Assembly (NCBI GenBank): GCA_022071945.1
Contig: JAJVIN010000028.1
Location: 124,001 to 188,000 of the forward strand
Source of the DNA: Thermoanaerobaculia bacterium
GTDB lineage: Bacteria > Acidobacteriota > Thermoanaerobaculia > UBA5066
Direction of reading: 5' to 3'
Length of the DNA: 64,000 nucleotides
The notes below the pieces were generated by a model. That model saw nothing but the letters and a program-made list of their open reading frames with translations, did not search any database and had not been told where the DNA came from. This document shows positions 42,097 through 51,753 of this stretch, in pieces. Within the stretch, counting starts at the first letter, position 1. Each line of letters begins with the position of its first letter. The position numbers were made by a program, and so were the translations under genes.

Positions 42097-44256
42097 TTAG
42101 GCCGTGACGAGCTTTCCCGCGGTCTGCTGGGCCTGGATCGCCGTCAGGTTGATGGTGAAGACGATGTCCTCGATCAGGCAGCCACGAGACAGGTCGTTGA
42201 CCGGCTTCGCGAGGCCCTGGAGCATCGGCCCCATGCTGACGACGTTCGCGGACCGCTGGACCGCCTTGTAGGTGACGTTCCCGGTGTTGAGGTCGGGAAA
42301 GACGAGAACGGTGGCCTGGCCCGCCACCAGGGATCCCGGCGCCTTCAGGCGCGCGACATCCGGCATGACGGCCGCGTCGTACTGCAGCGGTCCGTCGATG
42401 GCGAGATCGGGCCGGGCGAGCCGGGCGAGCCGGGTCGCCTCCTTGACCTTCTCGACGTCCTCGCCGGTCCCACTGGTCCCGGTCGAGTAGGAGAGCATCG
42501 CCACACGGGCAGGAATGCCGAACGCGATGGCGGACTCGGCGCTCTGGATCGCGATGTCAGCGAGCTGCTCGGCGGTCGGATTGGGATTGACGGCACAGTC
42601 CCCGAACACGAGCACCTGATCCGGCAGACACATGAAAAAGACGCTGGAGACCAGGTTGCAGCCCGGAACGGTCTTGATGATCTGGAGGGCGGGCCGGATG
42701 GTGTGAGCGGTCGTGTGGATCGCCCCCGAGACCAAGCCGTCCGCATGATCGAGGGCGAGCATCATCGTTCCGATCATGATCGGATCTTGCAGCTCGGCCT
42801 CGGCGCGCTCGCGCGTCATCCCTTTCGCCTTGCGGCGCTCGACGAGGGGCTCGACATACTTCGGCGCGACGGTGACGGGGTCGAGGATCTCGACGCCGTC
42901 GGGCAGGCGAACTCCCTGCCGGGCCGCGACTTCCTTGACCTCGTTCGGATTGCCGAGCAGGACGCAGTGCGCGATGTTCCTGGACTCGACGATGGCCGCG
43001 GCGGCAACCGTGCGAGGCTCGGCGCCTTCGGGCAGGACGATGCGCTGCGGGTTGGCGCGGGCGGCCTCGATCAGCCGGTGGCGGAAGGCCGGAGGCGACA
43101 CACGGGGCACGCGAGTGGCCTGGGCGAATCCCTTTGCCCAGGCTACGTCGAGGTGGTCGGCGACGAAGTTCATCGTCTCCTCCACCCGCTCGGGGTCATC
43201 CACCGGAATCTCGGCGTTCATCGCGGCGAGCCGGGCCGCTGCCCGGTAGCTCGAGTCCCGAACGGCAAGCAGGGGAAGACCTCCCTCGAAGGCCCTTCGG
43301 CAGAGGGCGATGACGCGCGGGTCCGGATCCAGGCCGCCAGTGAGGATGACTCCGGCGAGCGGGGTTCCGGCCTGGACCGTCATCGCGGCCGCGAGCAGGA
43401 TGTCGCTTCGGTCCCCGGGAGTGATGACGAGGGTCGAGGGTTTCATCGCCTTGAGGGCGTTGGGAACCGTCATGGCGCAGACGGCCACGTCCTTGACGCG
43501 GCGGATCCTCGACTCGCCAGGGAACAGGATGCGCGCTCCGACGGCGGCCGCCACGTCCAGAACGCGGGGCGCCGAGAGAGATCCGTTGCACGGAATGATC
43601 GCGAGCGGCCGCAGATTCTCGGCCTTCAGGGCTGCCCTGAGGGCGGAATCGAGCTCGGGCGGCACCGGGGCGCCGACACAGGCCCCGCAAGCGCCGCATG
43701 CCGGGCCGAACGTCTCGGTGTCGGTATCGGCAACACCCACGCCGTGACAGACGCGGTTCAGGACGCAGCCCACGCTCCGCCCCTCTGCCAGAGCTCCGTA
43801 TCCCCTGGCGGCGATGGCGACCGAATCGGCAATCTCGGTCGGGCTCTGATGAACCGGGGACGCCACGAGGACGAGCTCGGCATCGAGGGCCTTCAGCATC
43901 AGGGCGTTCACCCGGCTCGCGTGGACCATACCGGCCTCGGGGTTCATCCCCTCGATGAACAGGACGTCGGCCTCCTGGCCCGCCTTCCCGGCCGTCTCGA
44001 CGACCTTTTCCATGAGGGTCTGGTCGTCTCCGGCGGCGAGGAGTCCCTCCGCCACCTGCCTGGGAACGGGTTCGTGGGGGTAGAGGTGCGCTCCGAGGGC
44101 GACGAGGGAGGCGGAGTGATCCGGTTCACGGTTCGCAATCGGCTTGACGAACGAGACCCGGAGTCCTTGCCGGTCGAGGGCTCGAACCATCCCGAGACAC
44201 GCGGTCGTCAGGCCGACGTGGCGGCCGGCGGGAGCAACGAGAACGGTAGTCAACAT
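42097..44256 (-). CDS. pta: phosphate acetyltransferase (long, BioD/DRTGG type)
   Basis: 719 residues, as expected for the long Pta form. The N-terminus is a P-loop/BioD-like domain (VLVAPAGRHVGLTTACLG), although the P-loop lysine and threonine are not typical. A DRTGG-like middle follows. The C-terminal catalytic domain (about 390-719) has RIVLPEGAEPRTVAAAAI, SGAIHTTAHTIRPALQII, YSTGTSGTGEDVEKVKEA and VFPDLNTGNVTYKAVQR. It converts acetyl-CoA and phosphate to acetyl phosphate. It starts 10 bases downstream of ackA. Confidence 0.96.
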   Translation of the reverse strand: MLTTVLVAPAGRHVGLTTACLGMVRALDRQGLRVSFVKPIANREPDHSASLVALGAHLYPHEPVPRQVAEGLLAAGDDQTLMEKVVETAGKAGQEADVLFIEGMNPEAGMVHASRVNALMLKALDAELVLVASPVHQSPTEIADSVAIAARGYGALAEGRSVGCVLNRVCHGVGVADTDTETFGPACGACGACVGAPVPPELDSALRAALKAENLRPLAIIPCNGSLSAPRVLDVAAAVGARILFPGESRIRRVKDVAVCAMTVPNALKAMKPSTLVITPGDRSDILLAAAMTVQAGTPLAGVILTGGLDPDPRVIALCRRAFEGGLPLLAVRDSSYRAAARLAAMNAEIPVDDPERVEETMNFVADHLDVAWAKGFAQATRVPRVSPPAFRHRLIEAARANPQRIVLPEGAEPRTVAAAAIVESRNIAHCVLLGNPNEVKEVAARQGVRLPDGVEILDPVTVAPKYVEPLVERRKAKGMTRERAEAELQDPIMIGTMMLALDHADGLVSGAIHTTAHTIRPALQIIKTVPGCNLVSSVFFMCLPDQVLVFGDCAVNPNPTAEQLADIAIQSAESAIAFGIPARVAMLSYSTGTSGTGEDVEKVKEATRLARLARPDLAIDGPLQYDAAVMPDVARLKAPGSLVAGQATVLVFPDLNTGNVTYKAVQRSANVVSMGPMLQGLAKPVNDLSRGCLIEDIVFTINLTAIQAQQTAGKLVTA

Positions 44257-44266
44257 GAAAATCCCC

Positions 44267-45466
44267 TCATCGGGCGGCGTGCCCGTTGCGGCGAGCGATC
44301 TCGGCGGTATCGCTTGCGATCATCAATTCTTCGTTCGTGGCCACGACGAGAGCCTGCGGGCGGGTCTTCTTCGTGATCTGCCCCGCCGTGCCGCGGCCAT
44401 GGACCTTGTTGGCCTCTTCGTCGAGCTCGAGCCCGAGAAATCCGAGGTGCTGAACCGTCTTGGCCCTCACCGTCGACGAGTTCTCGCCGATTCCGCCGGT
44501 GAAAGCCAGGGCGTCCAGGCGGCCGAGCGGCACGACCAGCGCCGCGATCGCCTTGGCGAGCACGTAGCAGAAGAGCTCGAGGGCCAGACGGGCGCGCTCG
44601 TGCCCGTTGGCGGCCGCCTCCTCGACCGTTCTCATGTCGTTCGAGAGGCCCGAGACGCCGAGCAGCCCGGAACGTTTGTTGAGCATGTCAAGGATCTCGC
44701 CCGGCGGCTTGCTCAGGGCCTGCGAGACATGGCCGATGATGGCCGGGTCGACGGACCCGCTGCGCGTGCCCATCATGACCCCCTCGAGCGGCGTCAGGCC
44801 CATCGTCGTGTCGACGCTCTTGCCGTTCCTGACTGCCGTGCACGAGCAGCCGTTCCCCAGATGGGCCGTCACGATCGCGTGATCCCCGGCCGGCAGGCCC
44901 GCCAGCGTCAGGGCGGCCCGGGCGACGAACCTGTGGCTCGTGCCATGGAACCCGTAGCGCCTGACGTGGAGGTCTTCCCTCCACTCCAGCGGGACGGGAT
45001 AGGTGTACGCCACTGGCGGCATCGTCTGGTGGAACGCCGTGTCGAAGACTCCCACCTGGAGCATTCCCGGAAAGAGCTCGTGGGCGATCTTGATCCCCAC
45101 CAGATTCGGCGGGTTGTGAAGAGGCCCGAGGGCGATGCACTCCTCGATCTTGGCGATCACTTCGGGCGTGATCTCCATCGATCCGGAGAAGGTGGACCCC
45201 CCGTGAACGACCCGGTGCCCGACCCCGAGGAGCCTTTCGAGAAGCCCCATCTCCCCGAGGAGCGAGACGATCGCCCGCAGGGCGACTTCGTGCCGGGCCC
45301 CCGGCAGGGGCTCGGACGACCTGTTGCCATTTCGCTTCACGTCGAGCGTGGCCTCGGCGGATCCGAGGCGCTGCGCTATTCCCGAGACGCGTTCGAGCGA
45401 GGTGTCCGGATCGATGACAGCGAACTTGAGGGAGGAGGAGCCGCAGTTGAGGACGAGAACGTTCAT
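44267..45466 (-). CDS. ackA: acetate kinase
   Basis: 399 residues from the ATG at 45466 (MNVLVLNCGSSSLKFAVID). The second signature GVGHRVVHGG and the phosphate/ATP loops (AHLGNGCSCTAVRNGKS, FTGGIGENSSTVR) are intact. It makes ATP from acetyl phosphate, the last step of the Pta-AckA acetate pathway; the pair is reversible, so acetate uptake is also possible. The open frame runs upstream to 45649 but the family start is clear. Confidence 0.97.
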   Translation of the reverse strand: MNVLVLNCGSSSLKFAVIDPDTSLERVSGIAQRLGSAEATLDVKRNGNRSSEPLPGARHEVALRAIVSLLGEMGLLERLLGVGHRVVHGGSTFSGSMEITPEVIAKIEECIALGPLHNPPNLVGIKIAHELFPGMLQVGVFDTAFHQTMPPVAYTYPVPLEWREDLHVRRYGFHGTSHRFVARAALTLAGLPAGDHAIVTAHLGNGCSCTAVRNGKSVDTTMGLTPLEGVMMGTRSGSVDPAIIGHVSQALSKPPGEILDMLNKRSGLLGVSGLSNDMRTVEEAAANGHERARLALELFCYVLAKAIAALVVPLGRLDALAFTGGIGENSSTVRAKTVQHLGFLGLELDEEANKVHGRGTAGQITKKTRPQALVVATNEELMIASDTAEIARRNGHAAR

Positions 45467-45902
45467 GATTCTGTACCGGGGGCTGCCGGCTATCACACCG
45501 GAAGGGCGTCCAGCTCCAAATGAGGGGCCGATCCCGGCCGGATGGAGGGAGGACGGCCGGAAACCCCGCGGGAGAATGATAGCGAAAACCCTGCCCGGAA
45601 ACGAAGAGAGATCCAGCGCCGCGATGCCTTGCCCGGTGAGAGAAATCACCGGAATTCCCCTTTGCCCAGGAAATTGGCTTGACCATCCCCCGCGGGTGAC
45701 CTAGCGTTTCAAGAGGTCCACTCCCTCCGCTCGAGTACCGCCGCGCGGTTCGTCCGGAACCCGCCGGAGCCGTTGCGGCGCCCTCTGGCGCCGAGGCAGC
45801 CGGTCCCTGAGTCTCGACCTCGGAACGGAGCTCACTCCCCATCCGGGTCTTCAGGACACGATCAGCCGGTGACACCTTAACCGGCGGCAAGTGAGGGTAG
45901 CC
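45467..45902. other. divergent intergenic region, 436 bases
   Basis: This lies between divergent ackA and the giant secreted protein gene. No coding sequence is supported. It contains the candidate promoter listed separately at 45679-45707 and short GC-rich inverted repeats (for example GCCGGCT and CCGGCCGG elements) of unknown meaning. Confidence 0.4.
45679..45707 (+). promoter_or_regulatory. sigma-70-like promoter candidate for the giant LRR/BACON gene
   Basis: TTGACC at 45679-45684 and TAGCGT at 45702-45707 are separated by 17 bases and point toward the ATG at 45903. The -35 is close to consensus and the -10 is weaker. The predicted leader would be about 190 bases. Confidence 0.35.
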
Positions 45903-48900
45903 ATGACGACGTCTCGACCCCACGCCTCCCTAGATTCCAGCGTTTCCTCCCTCGCGAGAATGCTGGGCGCGTCTTTGCTCATCACCCTTTCTGGCGCGTC
46001 CGCCGCGCACGCCGCCATACCCGCCTCCCAGAGAACGGCTCTCGTGGACCTCTACAACAACACCGCGGGAGGGAGCTGGCTGACCCGGACGAACTGGCTC
46101 AACGCCACCGGCACCGAGTGCACCTGGTACGGCGTCACCTGCGACATCGAGCAGACGACCGTTCAATCCCTCAGCCTGCCGGGAAACAGGCTAAACGGTA
46201 CCCTCCCCACAACCCTGGGGAATCTCAGCAATCTGAGGACCCTCAACCTCTCCAACAACCAGCTCTACGGAACCCTCCCCGCAAGCCTCTCGAGTGCCTA
46301 TTACCTCGAGACGTTGAGACTTCAGTCGAACCGGCTGGGAGGATCCATCCCCTCGAGCTACACCGTCTTCATGTACCTGACGACCCTGGACATCCGCTGG
46401 AATGCACTCTACACGAGCGACCCCGCGCTCCTCACGTTCCTCAACGGCAAGCAGTCCGACTGGAGCCAGACGCAGACCATCGCCCCGACGAACGTCCTGG
46501 CCACCAGCCCGACGACGACCACGATCACGATCACCTGGACGCCCATCGTCTACACCACCGACAGCGGCTACTACGAGGTCATGCGGAGCACCACCCCGGG
46601 AGGTCCCTACACGTCCTCGGGCACGACGGCGAACAAGTCGGCCTCCTCGTACGTCGTCACGGGCCTGAACTCAGGAACGGTCTACTACTTCGTCGTCCGG
46701 ACCGTGACGACCTCTCATGCCAACAACCAAAACACCGTCTACTCGGAGAACAGCCCCTACGTTTCGAACTCCACACAGTGCGCGTACACGCCCTCGCCGG
46801 CAGGCGCCTCGGTCGGAGCGGGGGGTGCCACGGGCCAGACGTTCCAGGTCCAACCCGGGGCCAGCTGCTACTGGCGGGCGATTTCCGGTGCCTCCTGGTT
46901 GACGGTCACGGCGGGGTCTCCTCACCTCGGGACCGGCAACGTGACCTACAGCGTGGCCGCGAACACGGGGCCGGCGCGGACGGGCACGATCACGATCGAG
47001 GACTACGCCACGCGCGGCGGCGGGAGCGCTCCCGAGCCCGGACTCTTGGCCTCGGGCTCCTTCACCGTCACCCAGGCAAGCGGCTGCGTCTACAGTCTCA
47101 ATCCCACGAGCATGAACATCGGAATGTCCGGGGGGACCAACCTGATCTTCCAGGTTCAGTCGGGCTCCGGGTGCCCCTGGACGGCCACCTCGAATGTCTC
47201 CTGGATCGTCGTCACGGCCGGGGCTTCCGGCACGGGTAACGGGACCGTGACCTACCGTGTCCTTTCGAACACGGGTGTCGCCCGGACAGGCACCATCACG
47301 GCAGGCGGTCAGACCTTCACCGTCAACCAGGACGGCACGTGCGCCTACACCCTCAATCCGCCGAGTGCCTCGGTGGGCGCGCCTGGCGCAACGGGGCTGA
47401 GCTTCCAGGTCCAGACCGGGAGCAACTGCTTCTGGACCGCAGCCTCGAATGCGGCCTGGATCACCATTACGGGCGGGGTCTCGGGGACGGGGACCGGGAC
47501 CGTCAACTACTCGGTCTCGGCGAACCCGGGCTCGGCCCGGACAGGCACGATCACGGCGGGGGGCCAGACCTTCACCGTCAACCAGTCGGGCTCCTGCTCG
47601 TACTCCCTGAATCCCACGAGCGCCTCGGCTCCCGCCTCGGGAGCGTCCGGTCAGACCTTCCAGGTCCAGACGACCTCGGGCTGCAACTGGACGGCGGTCT
47701 CCAACAGCACCTTCCTTCAGATCACGTCGGGCGCCAGCGGAACCGGCCCGGCAACGGTGACCTATTCCGTTCTGGCGAACTCGGGCGGCTCCCGGAGCGG
47801 GACCATCACCGCTGCCGGCCAGACCTTCACGGTCAACCAGGCTGGGTGTCCCGCGATCACGCTCAATCCTGCGGTGCTGCCTGCGGCCCGCATCGGCCAG
47901 CTCTTCTCGCAAGTCGTCTCGGCCTCGGGCGGTGTCTCCCCTTACACGTTCAGTGGATCGGGACTTCCACCCTGGCTGAGCCTCAACCCCGCGACGGGAG
48001 CCCTCAGCGGGACTCCGAGCCAGACCGGGAGCTTCACATTCGCAATCTCGGCGAAGGACGCGAACAACTGCCCGGGCAGCCGGGAGTACACCCTCGTGGT
48101 GAACGAGGAGCCGTGCCAGCCGGTCTCCGTCACCCCGGCCACTCTTCCCGCCGGAAGGGCAGGACAGGTCTACTCGACCCGAATCTCCGCTTCTGGCGGG
48201 ACGGCTCCCTACCAGTTCCTCTCGGCCAACCTTCCCTCGTGGCTGGTCCTCGGCCGGTCCACGGGCGAGCTCGCGGGCACTCCGCCCTCGCCCGGAACGT
48301 TCTCGTTCCTCATCGAGGTCCAGGATGCCAGGGGCTGCGAGGGAGAGAGGAGCTACCAGCTGACGATCGAGGGCTGCGAGAGGCCGGCAACGCCCTCCTT
48401 CACGAGCGTCCCCGGTGACGCGATCCCCGCCGGAACGCCGTTCACGGTGGCGTGGACTCCGGTTCTCCTAAGGGGGTCTGGCGGCCACTACGACGTGGAG
48501 ATCGCAACGGGACAGTCGTGCGTGAATCCGCTCCTGCTGACCGTCCGCGAACCCGTCATCACCGTTCCGACTCAACCGGGCGTCGCGACGACGTACTGCG
48601 TGAAGGTGATGGCCACCGACGCGAGCGGGTGCCAGGGCAACGCCACGGGCCAGGAAAAGGTCACCACTCGCCTGCCGCGTCCCGGATTCGCCGTGATCGG
48701 ACAGGTCCCAACGACGGCGGCCCAGCGCCAGGGAAGCCCCGAGGAAAGCCCGAGGGTCCTCGTGAGAAACCTGGGTGCCGTTCCCGACGGCCTGTCTCTT
48801 TCCGGCATTGCGGGCTACTTCGAGGCAGACCCGCCTTCCTTGGCCGACGTTCCCCCGGGAGCGGATGCGGTCTTCCACATCCGCTTCTCACCGGAGGCAA

Positions 48901-51038
48901 CTTCCTCACCGGGCCTTCGCTCCGGAAACCTCGCGGCGATCTGGGACGAGGGGCGGCTCCAGGCTCCTGTCTTCCTGACGGTTCTCGAGGGAGAGGCGGG
49001 AGGTGCCGAGGGGGTCAAGCTCTCGTATGTCGGATCGAACGAGGTCCATTTCAGGAAGGCGGGTGAAGGGAATCCGGCCTCGCTGGAGGTGACCATCAAG
49101 AACACGGGCGACAGGCCCGCTCGAGTGGCTCCCCGTATTGGCCCGGGAGGCGCCTGGCTCTCGGTGGCGGGCGACTTCTCGACGCCGCTTCCGGCGGGCG
49201 CGACCCGCGTATTCACCCTGAGTGTCGACCGGTCGAAGCGAACGGCATCGGACGGAGAAGCTCCGCTCGTGACGAATCTCGTCTTCCAGAACGTCGACGG
49301 GCGGCCAGAGGACGCGGCCTACGGTCAGGTCTTCGACGAGGAACCGCCTCTCGTCGAGAGCGGCAGGAACCGACCCGCGCTCCCCGAGGAGAGCTTCTCG
49401 CTCTTCATCGGATCGGTCGTCAGCGCGGACGGGATCGGCGCCCGATTCGTTTCCGACGCCTGGATCCGCAATCGCGGAGCCACCCCGGTTCAGGCAACCC
49501 TGTACTTCACCCCGGACGGCAAGGACGGACTGGAGGACCCGGAGATCCTCAAGGCGACGATCACGATCGCGGCCTTTTCGACCTACCGTCTCTCCGATCT
49601 CGTGAAGGGCATCTTCGGGCTCGACGGCCTCAGCGGACAGGTCGAGATCCGGTCGGCGGGACTGCCGCAGCTCTCCGTCCGGTCGACGGCGGATGCCATC
49701 ACGACGAAGGAAGCCGGGATCGCGCGCTACGGCTCGGAGATCCCGATCGTCCTGTCGGGTCAGGGAGTGAGGCTCGGCGCGGGGGCCAGGAAGCGGGCAC
49801 CGGCTGCGCAGAGTGACTGGATGGGGGTCTTGACCGCCCTCAGAGACCCGGCCGCCGGATTCCGGACCAACATCATCTTGGCCGAGACGGCCGGTGCCGC
49901 CGCGTCGGTGCGCCTCACGCTCTACGACAAGGACGGCGGCTTCATCGGGCAAAAGGAGGTCGGCCTGTCGCCCTACTCGAAGAGGCAAGTCAACGCGTCA
50001 GACACGGAGCTCTTCCCCGAGGGGAAGGCCTTCGACGGCGGGACCGCCGAGATCCTGCCGCTCGGCGGGAGCGGAGCGGTCGCGGCCTTCGCCACCGTCA
50101 TCGACAACGCCTCCGGGAGCTACGCGACGCGCCGGGCGGAGGTCTTCCAGGTCAGTGCCGCGGCGAGAGGAACGAGGACCATCGTTCCGAGAGCGGCCAG
50201 CGGACCCACGTTCCTTCCCGCGGTGACGCGGTCCGAGGCGCTCAACAACAGCTTCTACTCGACCCGCCTCGCTCTCACGAACCTCGCGAGGACGGAAGCG
50301 AGGGTGCAGTTGACATACCAGCCGGACCGCGGGCAGGGCGAACTGGTCAGGAGGGAGGTCGTCGTTCCGGCCCGGTCAGAGGGTCCCCGGGCCCTGGTGT
50401 GGGAGGACGTCCTCGGCAATCTCTTCGAGATCGACACGAATTCATCGGGAATGGTCCGGTTCGATTCCGTCACGGGCGCGCTGAGCATCGCCTCCGAGAC
50501 CTCGACACCGATCGATCTCACCGATCCAGGGAAGGGCCGCTCGATTTCGGCGGTCAATCCGGGCCCCGGAAAACCCGATGGAGAGCCTCTCGGCGTCTTC
50601 TCTCTTGATTCAGAGGAGGTGATCGGGACGCCGCAGTCAGGGAGTTCCCGGTCCGTGGTGACGCACCCGGCAATCGACGAGGGCTTCGCGTTCCGAACCA
50701 ACCTCATTCTCGCCGAGCTCACGGGTCAGCCGGTCGAGGTGAAGGTCCGTGTCGTGAAGGCCGGGACGGACGGTGTCAGCCTCGGGGAGAAGACCTACGC
50801 TCTCGATCCCTACCAAAGGCTCCAGAGAAACAAGGTCGTTCGCGAGGTGGCCGGCGTGGGCTCTGACGACCCGAGCGCCGAGTTCAAGGACATCGAGCTC
50901 CAGATCGAGGCCGTCGGGGGGACGGGCCGGGCGCTTGCCATCGTGACGAAGATCGACAACAACCCGGCCTCCAAGAGGGCCGACATCTTCACGCTCGGAG
51001 GGGCGATCGGCGGGAGCCCGCTGGGCTTCGGGAACTGA
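45903..51038 (+). CDS. giant secreted LRR/FN3/BACON/Ig-like protein
   Basis: 1711 residues. The ATG at 45903 has GAGGG 5 bases upstream; GTG 45891 is an alternative. A signal peptide ends near AAHAAIP. Residues about 40-190 are plant-type leucine-rich repeats with their cap (LVDLYNNTAGGSWLTRTNW, LRTLNLSNNQLYGTLP). An FN3-like domain follows (about 198-290), then four BACON domains (about 293-648), two putative-Ig domains (CPAITLNPAVLPA, CQPVSVTPATLPA) and an FN3/ASH-like stretch. The last 600 residues are secreted modules with FRTNIILAE, YSTRLALTNLAR, FRTNLILAELTG, VTKIDNNPASKRADIF. Probable surface adhesin or matrix protein; no catalytic site seen. Confidence 0.85.
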   Translation: MTTSRPHASLDSSVSSLARMLGASLLITLSGASAAHAAIPASQRTALVDLYNNTAGGSWLTRTNWLNATGTECTWYGVTCDIEQTTVQSLSLPGNRLNGTLPTTLGNLSNLRTLNLSNNQLYGTLPASLSSAYYLETLRLQSNRLGGSIPSSYTVFMYLTTLDIRWNALYTSDPALLTFLNGKQSDWSQTQTIAPTNVLATSPTTTTITITWTPIVYTTDSGYYEVMRSTTPGGPYTSSGTTANKSASSYVVTGLNSGTVYYFVVRTVTTSHANNQNTVYSENSPYVSNSTQCAYTPSPAGASVGAGGATGQTFQVQPGASCYWRAISGASWLTVTAGSPHLGTGNVTYSVAANTGPARTGTITIEDYATRGGGSAPEPGLLASGSFTVTQASGCVYSLNPTSMNIGMSGGTNLIFQVQSGSGCPWTATSNVSWIVVTAGASGTGNGTVTYRVLSNTGVARTGTITAGGQTFTVNQDGTCAYTLNPPSASVGAPGATGLSFQVQTGSNCFWTAASNAAWITITGGVSGTGTGTVNYSVSANPGSARTGTITAGGQTFTVNQSGSCSYSLNPTSASAPASGASGQTFQVQTTSGCNWTAVSNSTFLQITSGASGTGPATVTYSVLANSGGSRSGTITAAGQTFTVNQAGCPAITLNPAVLPAARIGQLFSQVVSASGGVSPYTFSGSGLPPWLSLNPATGALSGTPSQTGSFTFAISAKDANNCPGSREYTLVVNEEPCQPVSVTPATLPAGRAGQVYSTRISASGGTAPYQFLSANLPSWLVLGRSTGELAGTPPSPGTFSFLIEVQDARGCEGERSYQLTIEGCERPATPSFTSVPGDAIPAGTPFTVAWTPVLLRGSGGHYDVEIATGQSCVNPLLLTVREPVITVPTQPGVATTYCVKVMATDASGCQGNATGQEKVTTRLPRPGFAVIGQVPTTAAQRQGSPEESPRVLVRNLGAVPDGLSLSGIAGYFEADPPSLADVPPGADAVFHIRFSPEATSSPGLRSGNLAAIWDEGRLQAPVFLTVLEGEAGGAEGVKLSYVGSNEVHFRKAGEGNPASLEVTIKNTGDRPARVAPRIGPGGAWLSVAGDFSTPLPAGATRVFTLSVDRSKRTASDGEAPLVTNLVFQNVDGRPEDAAYGQVFDEEPPLVESGRNRPALPEESFSLFIGSVVSADGIGARFVSDAWIRNRGATPVQATLYFTPDGKDGLEDPEILKATITIAAFSTYRLSDLVKGIFGLDGLSGQVEIRSAGLPQLSVRSTADAITTKEAGIARYGSEIPIVLSGQGVRLGAGARKRAPAAQSDWMGVLTALRDPAAGFRTNIILAETAGAAASVRLTLYDKDGGFIGQKEVGLSPYSKRQVNASDTELFPEGKAFDGGTAEILPLGGSGAVAAFATVIDNASGSYATRRAEVFQVSAAARGTRTIVPRAASGPTFLPAVTRSEALNNSFYSTRLALTNLARTEARVQLTYQPDRGQGELVRREVVVPARSEGPRALVWEDVLGNLFEIDTNSSGMVRFDSVTGALSIASETSTPIDLTDPGKGRSISAVNPGPGKPDGEPLGVFSLDSEEVIGTPQSGSSRSVVTHPAIDEGFAFRTNLILAELTGQPVEVKVRVVKAGTDGVSLGEKTYALDPYQRLQRNKVVREVAGVGSDDPSAEFKDIELQIEAVGGTGRALAIVTKIDNNPASKRADIFTLGGAIGGSPLGFGN
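46780..47848. repeat. four tandem BACON-domain repeats
   Basis: Four units, beginning near 46780, 47086, 47340 and 47594, each start with a Cys-x-Y-[ST]-[LP] motif and include GQTFQVQ, SWLTV/SWIVV and RTGTITAGGQTF strands. Units 2-4 are spaced about 254 bases apart and are similar at DNA level. BACON domains are associated with carbohydrate or mucin binding in Bacteroidota; the role here is inferred. Confidence 0.8.
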
Positions 51039-51058
51039 GCCCGAAGGGGGAGGAGACG
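50921..51058 (+). repeat. duplicated 3' end of the giant gene (copy A)
   Basis: The last ~118 coding bases and 20 bases past the stop are nearly identical to 59219-59357, with about seven differences by eye, including one single-base indel after the stop. The shared sequence reads GTGRALAIVTKIDN, then ADIF-LGGAIGGSPLGFGN and the stop. Confidence 0.85.
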
Positions 51059-51060
51059 CC

Positions 51061-51327
51061 AGGCACAGGACGAGGGCTATCCTCCCCCGAGACCGTTTCG
51101 CAGGAATGCCAGGGCATCGTCCGCCATCCCGAGCCCGGAAAGCTGGGAGGGCCGAGAGGATCTTCTCCGCTCGGTCGCAAACGAAGCGCCAAGCCTGCGC
51201 AAGAAATGTAAATTGTTGAGCCATGGACACAGCCGTTCTCGGCCGAGACCGGCGTCGAGTTCGTCCTCGACGGCGGACGAAGAGCGGCACACTCTGAATG
51301 TGACCTGACGCCGCCCGCGTGCTGGGG
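51061..51327. other. intergenic region without recognised gene
   Basis: These 267 bases lie between convergent stops. They include a short AT-rich patch (AAGAAATGTAAATTGTTGAG at about 51203-51222) that stands out from the GC-rich surroundings, and a CGGCCG-centred inverted repeat. Nothing else is supported. Confidence 0.35.
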
Positions 51328-51630
51328 TCAGCTCCGCCGTATGCGGATCTTCTCGATGGCCCGCTCCCGGTCCGACTCGATCCGCTCCCGGTCGATCCGG
51401 TACTCGCGTTCGAGAGCCTCACGCGAGGCGGGGTCGCGGAGCTTCAGCAGGGAATCCTTGAACAGGATCTCGCGCTCGGCGAGGCGGGCGCCGTACAGGG
51501 CCCGGCACTCTCCGATCTCGGCTTTCTGGGTGTCCGTGAGAGGAGCGGCGGTAGGGACTGCGGCCTCGCGGTCGGCAGCTTGCAGCCGTTCCATGGCAAG
51601 TTCGTAGGCGGACTTGGGACGATTGACCAT
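51328..51630 (-). CDS. small conserved helical protein
   Basis: 100 residues. An MVNRPKSAYELAMERLQAAD start is followed by LTDTQKAEIGECRALYGARLAERE and a highly charged DRERIESDRERAIEKIRIRRS end; it is all-helical in character. It resembles small conserved hypothetical proteins of Acidobacteriota and Planctomycetota that pair a short N-terminal peptide with a coiled coil. No function is proposed. It is divergent from the HD-domain gene across 123 bases. Confidence 0.65.
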   Translation of the reverse strand: MVNRPKSAYELAMERLQAADREAAVPTAAPLTDTQKAEIGECRALYGARLAEREILFKDSLLKLRDPASREALEREYRIDRERIESDRERAIEKIRIRRS

Positions 51631-51753
51631 CGCGGCATCCTACTGCGGCCAGGTGCGATGATCCGCGGGCGACGGTGGGCCTGCGTCGGAGTCTGAACGT
51701 CGGGGTCCGCCTGTTTCGGTCTCAGGAGTGAATTCGGCGGCGATGGAGGGTGC

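Noticed and set aside
46780-47848. CRISPR-like repetition
   Set aside because: Units are about 254 bases, diverged and in frame, and encode BACON domains; there are no short identical repeats with spacers.
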